A DNA stretch of 64,000 bases from Enoplolaimus lenunculus (GCA_030248215.1 JASANG010000109.1:1-64000), one strand, 5' to 3'; positions 13,007 to 26,500 are shown, counted from the first letter of the stretch. Notes: a model not told the origin generated them from the sequence alone. Made by a program: numbers and translations.

Positions 13007-13450
13007 GTTTGGAATTAACACAGTAAAACGTACCATCGATTTTCATACTGTCCGATTCGACATAAATATATATTTGAACAAAAATTACATATAAATAACT
13101 GTATGCTACTTGCACTCAAAAAACAGCACTAATATTCTGATCAGTATTTATACTCTAAATATTGCCGTAATAATACCCGCCGGACAATTCCTTAAAATTG
13201 TATTGCCACAGTAAAACTTGCACTAGCTAGGTAGCTTTGTACATTCTTGTGATACATTCTACGACTTAGGCATATTTAAACCTGGCTTTTGTTTGCAGCA
13301 GTTTGTTTTAAAATTTTTTTCACACAAACTTTATTTGTGATTACAACGATTGTGTTTCTAGGGTAAGTTCCTTTAATTTAATTAAGCAGAAAAGCTCATC
13401 TTTAGCCATATATTCAGCTGTTGATGTACAGAAAATTGTGCCAAAATTGC
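13007..13450. other. Upstream flank of TFDP
   Basis: Expected to hold the promoter and any untranslated first exon. No E2F-type, TATA or other site could be called with confidence. Confidence 0.3.
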
Positions 13451-13539
13451 GGCCCATGTATAGATCAGGGGCTTCCACTTTTCCAGGGTGGAAAACTTAC
13501 GACCAGGAGTGCATCGCAGCCACTCCTGTATGACGACCT

Positions 13540-14010
13540 GATTTTTCACTGGTTGGTAGGAAAAATTGCGGGCATAGGTTTTGCTGTGGAAAAGTGGAAA
13601 ATTCGTAAGCCTGCATATTCCCTGGTTCGGTAGGGAAAATCTGTAGTGTAAAGTTTGTTTGGAAAACGGGAAAAGTGGAAAATTTAAACACTTTGATTTT
13701 CCCTTGGTTGGTAGGGAAAATCTGTAGTGTAAAAGTTTGTTTGGAAAACGGGAAAAGTGGAAAATTTAAAAGCTTACATTATTCCTGGGTTGGTAGGGAA
13801 AATTTGAAGCATAGGTTTTGGTTGGAAAACGGGAAAATTGGAAAATTTAAACGCCTAAATTTACACTGGGTTGGTAAGAAAATTCTGAAGCATTGGTTTT
13901 GTTTTTAAAACGGGAAAAGTGGAAAATTTCTACGTCTAGATTTCCCCTTGATTGGAAGGGAAAATCTAAAGCATAGGTTTTGTTTGGAAAATGGGAAAAG
14001 TAGAAAATTC
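13540..14010 (+). repeat. 80-bp satellite, left arm (about 6 units)
   Basis: Units contain GGTTGGTAGGGAAAATCTG, AAGCATAGGTTTTG and GGAAAACGGGAAAAGTGGAA. They are more diverged from each other than the units of the right arm. Confidence 0.9.
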
Positions 14011-14111
14011 CAATGGCGACGCTTTGAGTGACGCTTTAAGGTTGTAAAAAGTTTTAATTTGTTTTAAAGATGTTGTTGGCTATGGCCGGAAAGCCGCGGA
14101 AACCCCATTTT

Positions 14112-16900
14112 TCAACAAAAACTTATGCTTCATATTTTCCCTACCAACCAAGGTGAATCTAGGCCTTAAAATTTTCCACTTTTCCCGTTTTCAACCAAAA
14201 ACCTATGCTTCAGATTTTCTTTACCAAGCCAGGGTAAGTCTAGGCATTAAAATTTTCAACTTTTCCCGTTTTCCAACCAAAACCTATGCTTCAGATATTC
14301 CTCACCAACCCAGGGTAAATCTAGGCATTGAAATTTTCCACTTTTCCCGTTTTTCAACCAAAACCTATGCTTCAGATTTTCCCTACCAACCGAAGGTAAA
14401 TCTAGGCCTTTAAATTTTCCACTTTTCCGTTTTCCAACCAAAACCTATGCTTCAGATTTTCCCTACCAACCGAAGGTAAATCTAGGCCTTTAAATTTTCC
14501 ACTTTTCCCGTTTTCCAACCAAAACCTATGCTTCAGATTTTCCCTACCAACCTAAGGTAAATCTAGGCCTTTAAATTTTCCACTTTTTCCGTTTTCCAAC
14601 CAAAACCTATGCTTCATATTTTCCCTACCAACCTAAGGTAAATCTAGGCCTTTAAATTTTCCACTTTTCCAGTTTTCCAACCAAAACCTATGCTTCAGAT
14701 ATTCGTCACCAACCCAGGGTAAATCTAGGCATTGAAATTTTCCACTTTTCCCGTTTTCCAACCAAAACCTATGCTTCAGATTTTCCCTACCAACCGTAGG
14801 TAAATCTAGGCCTTTAAATTTTCCACTTTTCCCGTTTTCCAAACAAAACCTATGCTTCAGATTTTCCCTACCAACCGAAGGTAAATCTAGGCCTTTAAAT
14901 TTTCCACTTTTCCCGTTTTCCAACCAAAACCTATGCTTCAGATTTTCCCTACCATCCTAAGGTAAATCTAGGCCTTTAAATTTTCCACTTTTTCCGTTTT
15001 CCAACCAAAACCTATGCTTCAGATTTTCCGTACCAACCTAAGGTAAATCTAGGCCTTTAAATTTTCCACTTTTCCCGTTTTCCAAATAAAACCTATGCTT
15101 CAGATTTTCCCTACCGACCTAAGGTAAATCTAGGCCTTTAAATTTTATTTTCCACTTTTCCCATTTTCCAACCAAAACCTCTGCTTCATATTTTCCCTAC
15201 CAACCAAAGGTAAATCTAGGCCTTTAAATTTTCCACTTTTCCAGTTTTCCAACCAAAACCTATGCTTCAGATTTTCCGTACCAACCTAAGGTAAATCTAG
15301 GCCTTTAAATTTTCCACTTTTCCCGTTCTCCAACCAAAACCTATGCTTCAGATTTTCCCTACCAACCTAAGGTAAATCTAGGCCTTTAAATTTTCCACTT
15401 CCCATTTTCCAACCAAAACCTATGCTTCAGATTTTCCCAACCAACCGAAGGTAAATCTAGGCCTTTAAATTTTCCACTTTTCCCGTTTTCCAACCAAAAC
15501 CTATGCTTCAGATTTTCCGTACCAACCTAAGGTAAATCTAGGCCTTTAAATTTTCCACTTTTCCCGTTTTCCAACCAAAATCTATACTTCAGATTTTTCC
15601 TACCAACCTAAGGTAAATCTAGGCCTTTAAATTTTCCACTTCCCATTTTCCAACCAAAACCTATGCTTCAGATTTTCCCAACCAACCGAAGGTAAATCTA
15701 GGCCTTTAAATTTTCCACTTTTCCCGTTTTCCAACCAAAACCTATGCTTCAGATTTTCCGTACCAACCTAAGGTAAATCTAGGCCTTTAAATTTTATTTT
15801 CCACTTTTCCCATTTTCCAACCAAAACCTCTGCTTCATATTTTCCCTACCAACCTAAGGTAAATCTAGGCCTTTAAATTTTCCACTTTTCCAGTTTTCCA
15901 ACCAAAACCTATGCTTCAGATTTTCCGTACCAACCTAAGGTAAATCTAGGCCTTTAAATTTTCCACTTTTCCCGTTCTCCAACCAAAACCTATGCTTCAG
16001 ATTTTCCGTACCAACCTAAGGTAAATCTAGGCCTTTAAATTTTCCACTTTTCCCGTTTTCCAACCAAAATCTATACTTCAGATTTTTCCTACCAAGCCAG
16101 GGTAAATCTAAGCATTAAAATTTTCCACTTTTCCCGTTTTCCAACCAAAACCTATGCCTTACGCTTGAATTTTCCACTTTTCCCGTTTTCCAACCGAAAC
16201 CTTTGGTTCAGGTTTTCCCTACCAACCCAGCGAAAAAATCTAGGCATTAGAATTTTCCACTTTTCCCGTTTTCCAATCAAAACGTATGCTTCAGATTTTC
16301 CCTGCCAACCCAGCGAAAAAATCCAGGCATTAGAATTTTCCACTTTTCCCGTTTTCCAACCAAAACTTATGCCCTACGCTTGAATTTTCCACTTTTCCAC
16401 TTTTCCCGTTTTCCAACCAAAACCTTTGCTTCAGATATTTCTTACTAACCAAGAAAATATCTAGGCATTTCAATTTTCCACTTTTCCCGTTTTCCAACCA
16501 AAACCTACGCTTCTGAATTTCCCTACCAACCCAGGGGAAAAATCTAGGCATTAGAATTTTACTTTTCCCGTTTTCCAACCAAAACCTATGCTTCAGATTT
16601 TCCCTACCAACCCAGGGGAAAAATCTAGGCATTAGAATTTTACACTTTTCCCGTTTTCCAACCAAAACCTATGCTTCAGATTTTCCCTACCAACCCAGGG
16701 GAAAATCTAGGCATTAGAATTTTCCACTTTTCCCGTTTTTCAACCAAAACCTATGCTTCAGATTTCCCTACCAACCCAGGGGAAAATCTAGGCATTAGAA
16801 TTTTCCACTTTTCCCGTTTTTCAACCAAAACCTATGCTTCAGATTTCCCTACCAACCCAGGGTAAAATCTAGGCATTAAATTTTTTAATTTTCCTACCAA
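14112..16900 (-). repeat. 80-bp satellite, right arm (about 35 units)
   Basis: The same unit inverted: CCACTTTTCCCGTTTTCCAA, CCAAAACCTATGCTTCAGAT, TTTTCCCTACCAACC. Units at 14400-16070 are nearly identical and include higher-order blocks (for example 15140-15480 resembles 15790-16030). Units at 16150-16900 carry a CCCAGGGGAAAAATCTAGGC variant. Long frames here are repeat-derived. Confidence 0.93.
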
Positions 16901-17039
16901 ATCAGCGGAAAATTTAGCCGTCATATAGGAGTGGCTGCGCTGCACTCCTGGTTATAAGTTTTCCACCGTGGAAAACTGGAAGCCCCTGTGCTATTGCTAA
17001 TGTCAACAATATTAAGGATATCCTTGTGTAATGTAACAA

Positions 17040-17320
17040 TATTTTAGAGGATACATCAGGCTACCTTTTGCAGTAGTTGTGCACGAAACGGTTAAAAAAT
17101 TTTCATCCCGTTCTCACGAATCAATTTCATATGAAATGTGATTTTAAAGTAAAATTAGATCTCCAGTCTCACGGGTGGGAGGCAATTACGATGACCACTG
17201 AGCTATAGGAGCTTGAAGCTATAGCCCGAGGGGACTCTCACGTCGTGTGGAGTTTTTGCACTGCGCATTATTCCAGAACTGTAATCGCTGCTCACAGTGC
17301 CTGGGTTGAACGTATATTAT
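17040..17320 (-). mobile_element. tRNA-derived SINE, copy 1
   Basis: Read on the minus strand, an internal CCTATAGCTCAGTGGTCATC (box A) is followed by TTGCCTCCCACCCGTGAGAC. This matches the D arm and the CCC anticodon arm of tRNA-Gly. The 5' head (CACTGTGAGCAGC.., TGCGCAGTGCAAAAACTCCA) and 3' tail are shared with copies at 26800, 30135, 34185 and 34495. Confidence 0.75.
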
Positions 17321-17332
17321 TTGCATTTTTGG

Positions 17333-17571
17333 CCCTTGTATAACAGGGCCGGATCGTTTTCCGGCGGAGCTGTAATTAGAGTCAGTTTTAGCTTTAGACT
17401 AACTTTTTTGCTTAGCCTTTAGGCTTTAGGTTTAGGCTTAGGCTTAGGAACAGGCTCATACTTAATACGCTTTAAGCTTCGTACTTACGCTTTAACATAG
17501 GCGTAGGCTTTAGGCTTAAGCTATGCTTATACTACTGTTCCAGCCCTTGCTCTGTACATGGGCCGTATCTT
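17333..17571. mobile_element. MITE family A
   Basis: TATAACAGGGCCGGATCGTT at left, TTAGGC-type interior, and CTCTGTACATGGGCCG at right. Confidence 0.8.
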
Positions 17572-17575
17572 CAGT

Positions 17576-18490
17576 TGCTCATAATATCTATAAGTGAAAG
17601 TGTTAACGTGGCGTCAAACTTTGGTTTAATATTTTTATAAAATTTCACCAAAATCTTCTATTAATTGTGTTTCAGAATAGTATCAACATAACCAATTTTA
17701 CCCTTGTAGAAAGAAAATTAAAAGGCAAAAAACTTAAGTTGCGTTTGCAGTGTTTCTGTGTGGCCAATGTATTAAGAGCAGGGGCGGCAAAGACTTTTCT
17801 TGTCGACAGCTTTGTATTTGCCGGCGAATTCTATAATTATCTTTTTCAACATTTTTACCGTTGCCATACTCAACTATAACCAATAAAGCCACAGGATATA
17901 TACGACGCGCACAGTGTTCAAAGGTATTTCATCATTTTTATAATCGTCGATCTGAACCAAAGCAACCGTGTATCAGACTAAAGGTTTATAACTTTATACT
18001 CTAGTTATATATATAGAATTTAGAGATTGACGCGAAAGTATATAAAGTTCGTATCTTTTTGAACAATTTCCTTTTGAAAAATTCTCTCATGAAAACAAAC
18101 TTTCAACCTGAATTTGCTTTTATGTTTAATCTCTGAATTTAAGATTTCAATTCGAAATATAAATGTTTTATATTTTATGATTATATGACGATTCTTCAAA
18201 GCTCATTGAACACGTGACAACCATTGTGGCCAAACGGTGACAGCAAAAAATATACCGTTTATTAATTAAAACGAGAAATTTAATATTTATTTCTTGGTTA
18301 CTTATTGCAAGTAAAAACAGATGTATGCCCGTAGCTCAGCCAGAATTTGAAATTGCTACAGGTCAAGGCAATGAGTTGACAGCAAAGGTGGAGCGTTGAA
18401 TCCCTCGGCAACGTCGCAAAACGCTTCTAAGTTCATGGCTTGGGAGGGTGGGGTCTAGACCCTAAAGGTCATGACATGGCTACGCTCCGG
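17576..18490. other. Intergenic; one tRNA-like fragment, no gene
   Basis: A 70-codon frame at 17667-17879 is AT-rich and without motifs. At 18327-18400, GCCCGTAGCTCAGCC and GTTGAATCCC recall tRNA A and B boxes, but no cloverleaf closes. Confidence 0.3.
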
Positions 18491-18492
18491 AC

Positions 18493-18812
18493 AGTGGCGG
18501 ATCTAGAAAATTCTGAAGGATGGTTGTATATATTGCGAAAAGACCTAACTGACGGTAGGCGCGAGCAGCAAAGCGTAAAGTTTCGCGGTGGAGAACTAAA
18601 AATATATGGGGAAGGGACTGTACAATTTTTTACTAGAATATTCTAGCGAAGGTGCGAACAACGAACCATGAAAAAAGATTCGCGAGCCAGAAGCCAAACG
18701 CAAATATCGTGGCACAAAAGTGAAAGTTCGTAAAAGATGCGTTGACAATTTTATCATAAAACATTTTCTAATAAAGAGACGAGTCCCAAAACCCATCCGG
18801 ATCCGCCCTGGT
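18493..18812. mobile_element. Possible MITE with GGCGGATC ends
   Basis: AGTGGCGGATCTAGAAAATT at left and CCGGATCCGCC at right form short inverted ends like those of family D, but the interior is different. Confidence 0.45.
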
Positions 18813-18982
18813 ACCGGAAATATAGATATATGTGAGTATTCTTAGGCACGACACAGGATAACAATTGTCATATCGCGCGGATGTTGTCAATCAGTCAACG
18901 TTGAAATTTTTCATTCGGCGATCAATTCTCTGAAACAAGAATTAAAATTTTACTGATATATCAAGCGGTTCTCATTCGGACC

Positions 18983-19320
18983 ATAAAAGAACAGGGGCAA
19001 AACGTTTTTCTGCTGGACGACAACAGAATAAGATTAATCTTTAGACTAATTTTTTGCTTTAGCGTAGGCTAGCAGATATATGCCCATTTTTACGCTTACG
19101 ATTTGCCTTAGGATTAGGATTACACGTAGGCCCATATCACAACAGAACCGGGTATATGTGTTAAGTAAAGTACTTTTTAGCTGGCTTTATTGCACTTTAG
19201 GTTATGAGCACTTTGACACATTCGCCCACGCTTAATGCTATGGAATTAGGCTTAGTTTTAGACTCAGGCTTTAGGCTTACGCTTAGGCGAGCCTATTCCT
19301 GATCCTAAAGCCTACTGTCT
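18983..19320. mobile_element. Family A remnants
   Basis: AAGAACAGGGGCAAAACGTT and TTAGACTAATTTTTTGCTTT mark a 5' half. A second TTAGGC-like stretch at 19225-19290 ends AGCCTATTCC. Termini are incomplete. Confidence 0.5.
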
Positions 19321-19607
19321 GTGAAGGGAATGTCTATATATACAAGAGGTGTATTGTGTTTTAGAATTTAGAGAGATTTTGCATGCTTAATAGCACGAAA
19401 CTATTAAACTCAGCTATAATTTCAAAACTAAACATTTTTTAGAAGAAATTTAATCTTAACACTCCCTGGCCAAAAACATTACAAATGGAATACTTATGCT
19501 GGTAAAATCTTTAATAATCATTTTGTCTGCTGTAACATTAATTTTTGGTTTAACAGAACTGTAAAAATTACAACCGCAGACGTATACCCGTATTCTAAAA
19601 TGTGTGC

Positions 19608-19812
19608 ACTGCAAAGAGTAAAATTTACTCTCTCCGAAATAGGCTCTACGGGACTACACAAACTGAGTCAAATTCGACTCCGCCAGAGTCAAACATGCGA
19701 CTCAGTGAATCGAATTTGACTCTGCCGGAGTCGAATTTTGACTCAATTTGTGTAGTCCCGTAGAGCCTATTTCAGAGAGAGTCAATTTTACTCACCATTT
19801 TTTTGCTGTGTG
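19608..19812. mobile_element. MITE family C, full palindromic copy
   Basis: Arms mirror each other around about 19705; GGGACTACACAAACTGAGTC in the left arm pairs with GACTCAATTTGTGTAGTCCC in the right. Confidence 0.88.
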
Positions 19813-19909
19813 TAGCACTTAGCGCCTGTTGGTGACATTAGTTGTAACTTTCGAACCAGTGAATGTTGAGGCTCGAAATTCAGCACATTTTCGCACATGA
19901 TTTACTCTA

Positions 19910-20312
19910 CAGTGTACTGCAGTGACCCGAATACCCCCTGCTATTTTGATTACAGACTGTTATTTATTTTTAACCCGGCCTTCGCCGCCCTTTGTTACTG
20001 ATATATTTCGGTATTGCAACTATCCGTTGAATTAAACGTTTATTTGTCTTGTGTCAATAGCTTGAGCGATGCAAGGTTATACTTAGGAATGTACTTTCAA
20101 AATTTAAATACACTTTAAAGTTTCGAACGAAACTTTATTTGGTTCTGGAGTCGCTTATGCACTACAATTAGGATAATTGAAATTTATGAAATTTACTTTG
20201 GGTTTAGGGACTCTATGCGCTTACGTACTGTTATTAGCGATACTGAATTTTATTGACTGGAACTCAAAATGGGGACCCCCTCTTATTACCCCCATGTTAT
20301 TCGGGTCACTAC
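19910..20312. mobile_element. MITE family E
   Basis: GCAGTGACCCGAATA at left and TATTCGGGTCACTACAGTA at right are inverted ends. The interior GATATATTTCGGTATTGCAA and TTCAACGGATAG-type sequence is shared with 41310 and 43388. Confidence 0.8.
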
Positions 20313-20503
20313 AGTACCAACTTTAAGTTCAACAGCTGTAAAGAATTAGTGAATTTGAAACCCTATCACTGCCTAATAATAATTACTATATATGTATACA
20401 TGTGAGAATATGGGCCTTAGGGACTAATATGTAGAATCAGCAACGTTTGAACGCTATCATTAAATTTAAAATATTTTTAAAATAAATTTCAAAAATAAAA
20501 AAT

Positions 20504-23500
20504 TCAGCTTCTGCTTTTGTTGAAAACTAACCGAATTTGAAGAGTTGAATTATCACAAAAAATTCTCAACATATATTCGACGTCGCCGTCGCTATCAGGG
20601 CCGCAATCTGCGCATGGGACCAGTAAATATCGTCGACCCGGAAGTATTTTTAAATTTGTACGACGCGTTGCTTCACGCTGATGCCGGTAAAATGAAACAA
20701 ACGGTGCATGATTAGTAAAAAATTCGGCACTCATTTTGTAGTCAATTTGTTCAAATTCGTTTTCGTAGTCGATCTAAAAATGAAAAATTGATTGGATTTT
20801 TAGAAAATTCGTAACCCGAAGCTGCGTTTAAGAGCGACTTATGACAGTTAATTTTCAAGTTGCGCACTAAAAATATACTTAAAACGAAGTAAAAACTGTT
20901 GCCGAATTAAGTGTCGGTTTTACATACTATGGTGCTTGGCAACGTTTTATTTACTTTTAAGCAAACACAAATTCTTAGTTTTACATTTACTTAATTAATC
21001 AGACAATATCTAGTAATTTCTAGCGGGAGTGGGTGTGGTGGAAACAGTTAAAAAACGCAATTTTTACTGCATGCTATATATGCGCCAGTTTTCTAAAGGG
21101 TGAAAATTGTAAGGTAGGCATAATCGAAATTCATAGTTCATTTAAATAAGAATACTCTCTAAAGGCTTAAACAAACTTGATTTAAGTTCAAGCTAATCCA
21201 GCAGTATTATATTAACTTTCTAGATTAACTAAACGAACAAGTCGCTTTACGTTTAAACTCATTCAAATCTTACATACCTATTTTCAGTTTCAGCTAAACT
21301 TAATGAACTCTTAGATACACACAATTTTTGGGCTGCACTTGTTACCTTAAGCTAAAAATAAGTTTACTTAAACTCGTGTTAAACTTGAAAACACATTAGA
21401 TTAAGTAAAACTTAAATTCAGTGGCGGATTCAGGATCTCGAAATGGGGGGGGGCAAAATTTCACAGGTAATAAACTTACTTTTGTCCCATACACAAACCA
21501 CGAACTATTGTCACAAAATTGCTATATAATTTTTGTCGAGATGCTGTTGGGGGGGGCCCACGGCCGGGGTGGCCCCAACCCATGGATCCGCCATTGCTTA
21601 AATTCTAGTTTAGTCAGTCCGTCCAGGCCTTTAAGTTGTACTTAAACTGATATTCGAGTTTAATTCAACGGTAAGTTTAAAATATTTAGAGAGTTCAAAA
21701 ACCGTTAATACCAAATAAATACAAAATCCAATTTGAACGTCGAGACATTGGTCGTGGCGTCGGTATTTTTGAAGGAGCGATATTATTGCGACTGAATATT
21801 TCGAATAGCAACTTTCTTCATTAGGGTCAGTATCAAACCACAGCAAGTATTGTGGATTGAACGAAAATGCATCGTCTATAACATATTACTATAATCGTAA
21901 TTTACTTAACCTCCGGCTCCGACACAATTTGTTGATCTCAGACTTTGGTATTTTTCACCTCTGGTTGCACCCTGGTCTGACGATTTAAAGGTTTCATCAG
22001 CCTTAGTGAGTTAACTTGTTGCATTTAGTGTTGATGATGTATGTAAAAGTAGATTTAATTTTGCCTGAAGCTATCAAATATCACAATTTAAAATATTAAG
22101 TTTTCAAAGTAAATATTATGTGTTGAGGGTGTCCTAAACGTTTTTTGCAGTTTCACACTTATATCCTGGATCCGGAAGGTCGAAAAAATTTTCCACTCGC
22201 TATACCCTTGCTCCAAAAATGTTTGCTAAACTTTTATAAGCTAACGGTCAACGTATAGAACAGGGATGTAACAGCAGTATAAGCGTATATTCCTAAGGCT
22301 AAAGTCTAAGCGTAACAATGAGTTTATAGCTAAGCCTAAACCTAAGCCTAAGCAAAATATTCAGTGAAAAGTTTAAACATACTCTATTGCAGTCGCACAG
22401 AAAAACGTTTCGCCCCTGATCTTCATATGGAACAAAATACCGTAAACTAATCCAAGCTGTATGCTCTCTAATTTTTCCAAATTTATTTCGTCGTAAGAAC
22501 TGATTTAGTCTTGATTCCGGATTGGCTCTCATCGTAATTTCTCGGTGTGCCACTAACCAATCAGGTGCCATCATTCACTGTTGCATCGGCTTACATTTTG
22601 AAAAATCAACTCCTCCATCGGTTTCGTTTGTGATCCAACTGCCGTGCTGATCCGTAATTTGCGTCCATTCCGATCGATGTGACACTTTCAGCCCGTTGAA
22701 CATTGTTGAAATTTCTTGAAAAACATCCGGTCCCAAATGACAAATATCGACGTTGTCAAAATTTTCCACCCAATCGTCGAAACTCATCCTAGGACAAAAA
22801 ATTAGCAATTTTTCAACAAATAAAATAATTTACGATTATTTGAACGATACTTAGAATATATAATTTTAAAATTTTTTTATAATAATCGTTTTAAAACTCA
22901 TACTGAAAATTGAACCGAGTTTCAAAACAAAGTCGTAGGTTCAGATTGTGTTTTGGACCAGTTTTTATACATAGGTTGTAGTTGTCAGGCCTTCAGATTT
23001 GGTTTGGAACCTGTTTTTATACTCACGTTGTAGACGGCAGGCGTTCAGATTCTGAATGAGACCAGTTTTATATATACACAGGTTCAATTACGCACAGTTG
23101 GGGCCTAATTGATTTAAAAGTACTTTACATTTAGCGACCAGCCAGGTATATAAGGATGGCCCTATACTCGCCGCGAGCCGCCGCGGACCTTGTCAAAAAA
23201 CAACATTTTTAAAACACGCGGTACCGCACGGAACATTTAAAATTAACTTATAGTCGGCACCTGGTAATGCGTGACACCGCACATCAAAGAATAATAGCGT
23301 AACCCTAAATGCGAAACTAGTAAAAATCCGGCTGTACCAAAACTCTCCATCATGATCAAATACGAGGCCAATTTCGTCCATGGTGTCTTCAGTGACGTTG
23401 TCCCACTCTGTCGATCCGTCACTCCAAGCGCCGTTCCATTCGCGGGCACATCCCCAAGGATTTCGAATCCGCAATAGTACAACCCGATCGGCGTCTAACG

Positions 23501-26500
23501 TTTCGACCTGAAATTTATAAATGGAATTGTGTATACAACAGGTTACTAAAAATCAGAAAGCTTATAAGCCTAAATGTGTGAACCGTAAACTTGAACCTAT
23601 TAGGTCTGAAAAAACTCCCGAACGATTTGACTGTATATGTTGTCTGATATATATGCTACAGAGTCAATCAGTGAAGCTATTCATAATTTAATGGACAGAT
23701 TTTGGAGAGATCTTTCTGCAGCAAAGGCGGCGGAAAACGCAACGCGCACTGGTACATTTTTCGCTTGGCAAAAAATATGGAACCTTTATCAAACTAACCA
23801 CTTGTATTCCAGTTATACTGTAAGCGTGGCCACAAACCAGACCATTCTCCAGGAGTCCTTCGTGACCTTCCAACTCAGAATCCTTAAAACAAATTAAAAT
23901 GCGGTCTCAGATAAGAACTTTGGCCCATGTATAGAACAAGGTCTGATCGTTTTCCAGAGATGCTGTATAGAGTCAGTGTAAGCTTTAGACTAAAAGTTTT
24001 GCTTAGGCTTAGGCGTAGGCTTAGATATAGGCTCATCCTTACGCTTAGGCTTATACTTCGGCTTAGGCTTAGGCTTAGGAATATGCTTATAATACTGTTC
24101 CTGCCCTGTTATAGACATGAGCCAGAACTTTGACAAGATTTTTCTATTAAGTTTATCGAGATAACGCAAAAAGAAATAAATTCTTATTCAAACGTGCAAG
24201 TTGCTGCAGTGAAAAGTGTCAGTTGCAACAAAGGCTTTTCAAACAATGCTTGCACATATGCACTGTCTAGAAGTTTACAACTTGATTTAAGCTTAATTTA
24301 ATTCAGCAGCATTAAACTAACTTTCTAGAATAACAGGTAGGTTTACTCATAAACTCATTTAAAATCTTATATTTTTAGTTTATGCTAAACTTAACAGCCA
24401 TTTAAGCTTTCGCTAACCTAAAATTCAAGTTTAGTTAAGCTGTAAGTTTAAGATTAAGTTTATAGAATGCACAAATTGCAGCTGCAACTTCTTGTAGCGT
24501 AAACATTGTTTTCGCGTGAAATTGAAAATATTCATGCAAGAAACGGTTAAAGCCGCGAAACAATACGGCGATTTATTTTCTAACCAAGCCAGTTCCGAGC
24601 AATGACCCTCGGTCAAACGCGTTCAAAACGATTTGAAGCAAACCAGACGTATTTGAACCATCTGCTGTCATCGGCTTAACTGGCAAATACTCAGTCAGGC
24701 CACCAGTGAAATCTTGCAACGCTTCAATAACGTTTCCGCCATCCAATGCGCTGTACGAGCCATGTAACCTAAAAATACAATTACAAAGTTCAGAAGCAAG
24801 GATGACGCCCGCGACGCTAGTGGGAGTCGGATATTTAAGCGACGCATGAGAAAAATTCGTATAATTTAAGCGACGCATGAGAAAAATTCGTATAATTTAA
24901 GCGACGCATGAGAAAAATTCGTATAATTTAAGCGACGCATGTGAAAAATTAGTATAATTTGAGCGACGCATGAGAAAAATTAGTATAATTTACGCGACGC
25001 ATGAGAAAAATTCGTATAATTTAACCGACGCATGTGAAAAATTAGTATAATTTAAGCGACGCATGAGAAAAATTCGTATAATTTAAGCGACGCATGTGAA
25101 AAATTAGTATAATTTAAGCGACGCATGAGAAAAATTAGTATAATTTACGCGACGCATGAGAAAAATTCGTATAATTTGCAAGTGTGAGGTCACAAATTTT
25201 TCAGGGAGGCGAAACCATTCACACTTGCGTAAAGGACTGAATTTCCGCGCAACTTGCACGACTACCCTGCAGCTGCAAGTGTTTGCAAAAAAATATCATT
25301 TTCATTCTGAATCTTGCCATGAAACTATATGAATAATTTGCAGACAACTGTATTAATATCGAACATTACGGATGTATTTTCAATTCGACCAATGATCGCA
25401 AAATAATTGAACTTGCAAGGCTATTCATACATATGAAGTAATTCCTTGCGTATATTCGTCATGAGTAAGTTGCAGCTGCAAGTTCTCCGAATGAATTTTC
25501 GAACAAATTTTACAAGTGCAGTTTACGCGAAACATTTGCGAGAAAAGAGGCTTTACTCGAAATCTATTAAACTTGAAACCGCTTTCAAAGCGTACAATTT
25601 CTGTTCAGTACACAGTAGATTGCAAAACTAGTCGTGTCAGCCTCGACTTAAACGGCAAATGTAAAGAACAGGAACGGAACAGTATTATAAGTACTACTCC
25701 TAAACCTAACCCAAAACCGAAGCCTAAGTAAAGCAAAAAAATTAGTCTAAAGCTTAAGCTTACTCTATTGCAGTCCCACTGAAAAACGTTCCGCCCCTGA
25801 TCTTTAAATGGGCCCCCTAAACTGAGAATATTTCATATTTCAATAAATTCAAGCTTCTTGCATAAATTAAAAAAATACATAAATTGATTTAAAAGTGCCG
25901 AGAAACCTGGTTTCCGACAGGAAATTCAAGCGACTTGCAACGGTGTTCACGCGTGCAAATTTTGGCATAAATTTCAGTAAATTATTTGCAGCTGTCAGAA
26001 CTTCAAAGTTGTTTTCGTACCAAACTTGCACGTGTATTTTTTGATGCAAAAACAAGCACATGTGAACAACGCTGATGTTTAATTTAGGAAGCTATTAAAC
26101 CTCAACCTATTACAATCTAACACGTTCAAAACGTAATTTAATTCAAACGAGGGCTCATGTTACTTTAACGGGCGTCCAGGTTTCTGTTGGGTCTATAAAA
26201 GAGAGGGTTTAGATGGTAGATTACATTTTTTGCTCAGGCTTAGGTTTAGGCTTAGGCTTACGAACACATTTTTCCAACGCTTAGGCTTAGGATTACGCTT
26301 GATCTACTGTTACGCGCCTAATAGTAACGTAGGCCCGAATGAGCGCGAGCACAACTTTAATTAAAACGTACTTCGCATACGCTTTTTCAAGTAAAGCGCT
26401 CCAAAACTCATCCGAGTCTTCTGAATGCGTATAGATCAGTTGGCCATTTTTCGTTGGCAGTAAATCGTCAACAACAACATCAACCCAGTCACCAAATTGC

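Larger units (their letters stand above)
13451..16988. mobile_element. Foldback-type element with satellite arms
   Basis: The left end (AGGGGCTTCCACTTTTCCAG then ACCAGGAGTGCATCGCAGCC) and the right end read on the other strand (AGGGGCTTCCAGTTTTCCAC then ACCAGGAGTGCAGCGCAGCC) are terminal inverted repeats of about 75 bp. Inside, an 80-bp unit is tandemly repeated about 6 times in one orientation (13540-14010) and about 35 times in the other (14112-16900), around a unique 100-bp centre. This is the plan of Drosophila FB elements. No transposase is seen. The left tip GGCCCATGTATAGATCAGGG also resembles the family A end. Confidence 0.85.

Noticed and set aside
14256-16865. Frames of 60-111 codons with ENGKSGKFKGLDLP-type repeats
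   Set aside because: They are translations of the 80-bp satellite; unit length and stop positions explain them.
18327-18420. Candidate tRNA gene (TAGCTCAGCC, GTTGAATCCC)
   Set aside because: No acceptor or anticodon stem pairs; probably a decayed tRNA-related repeat.
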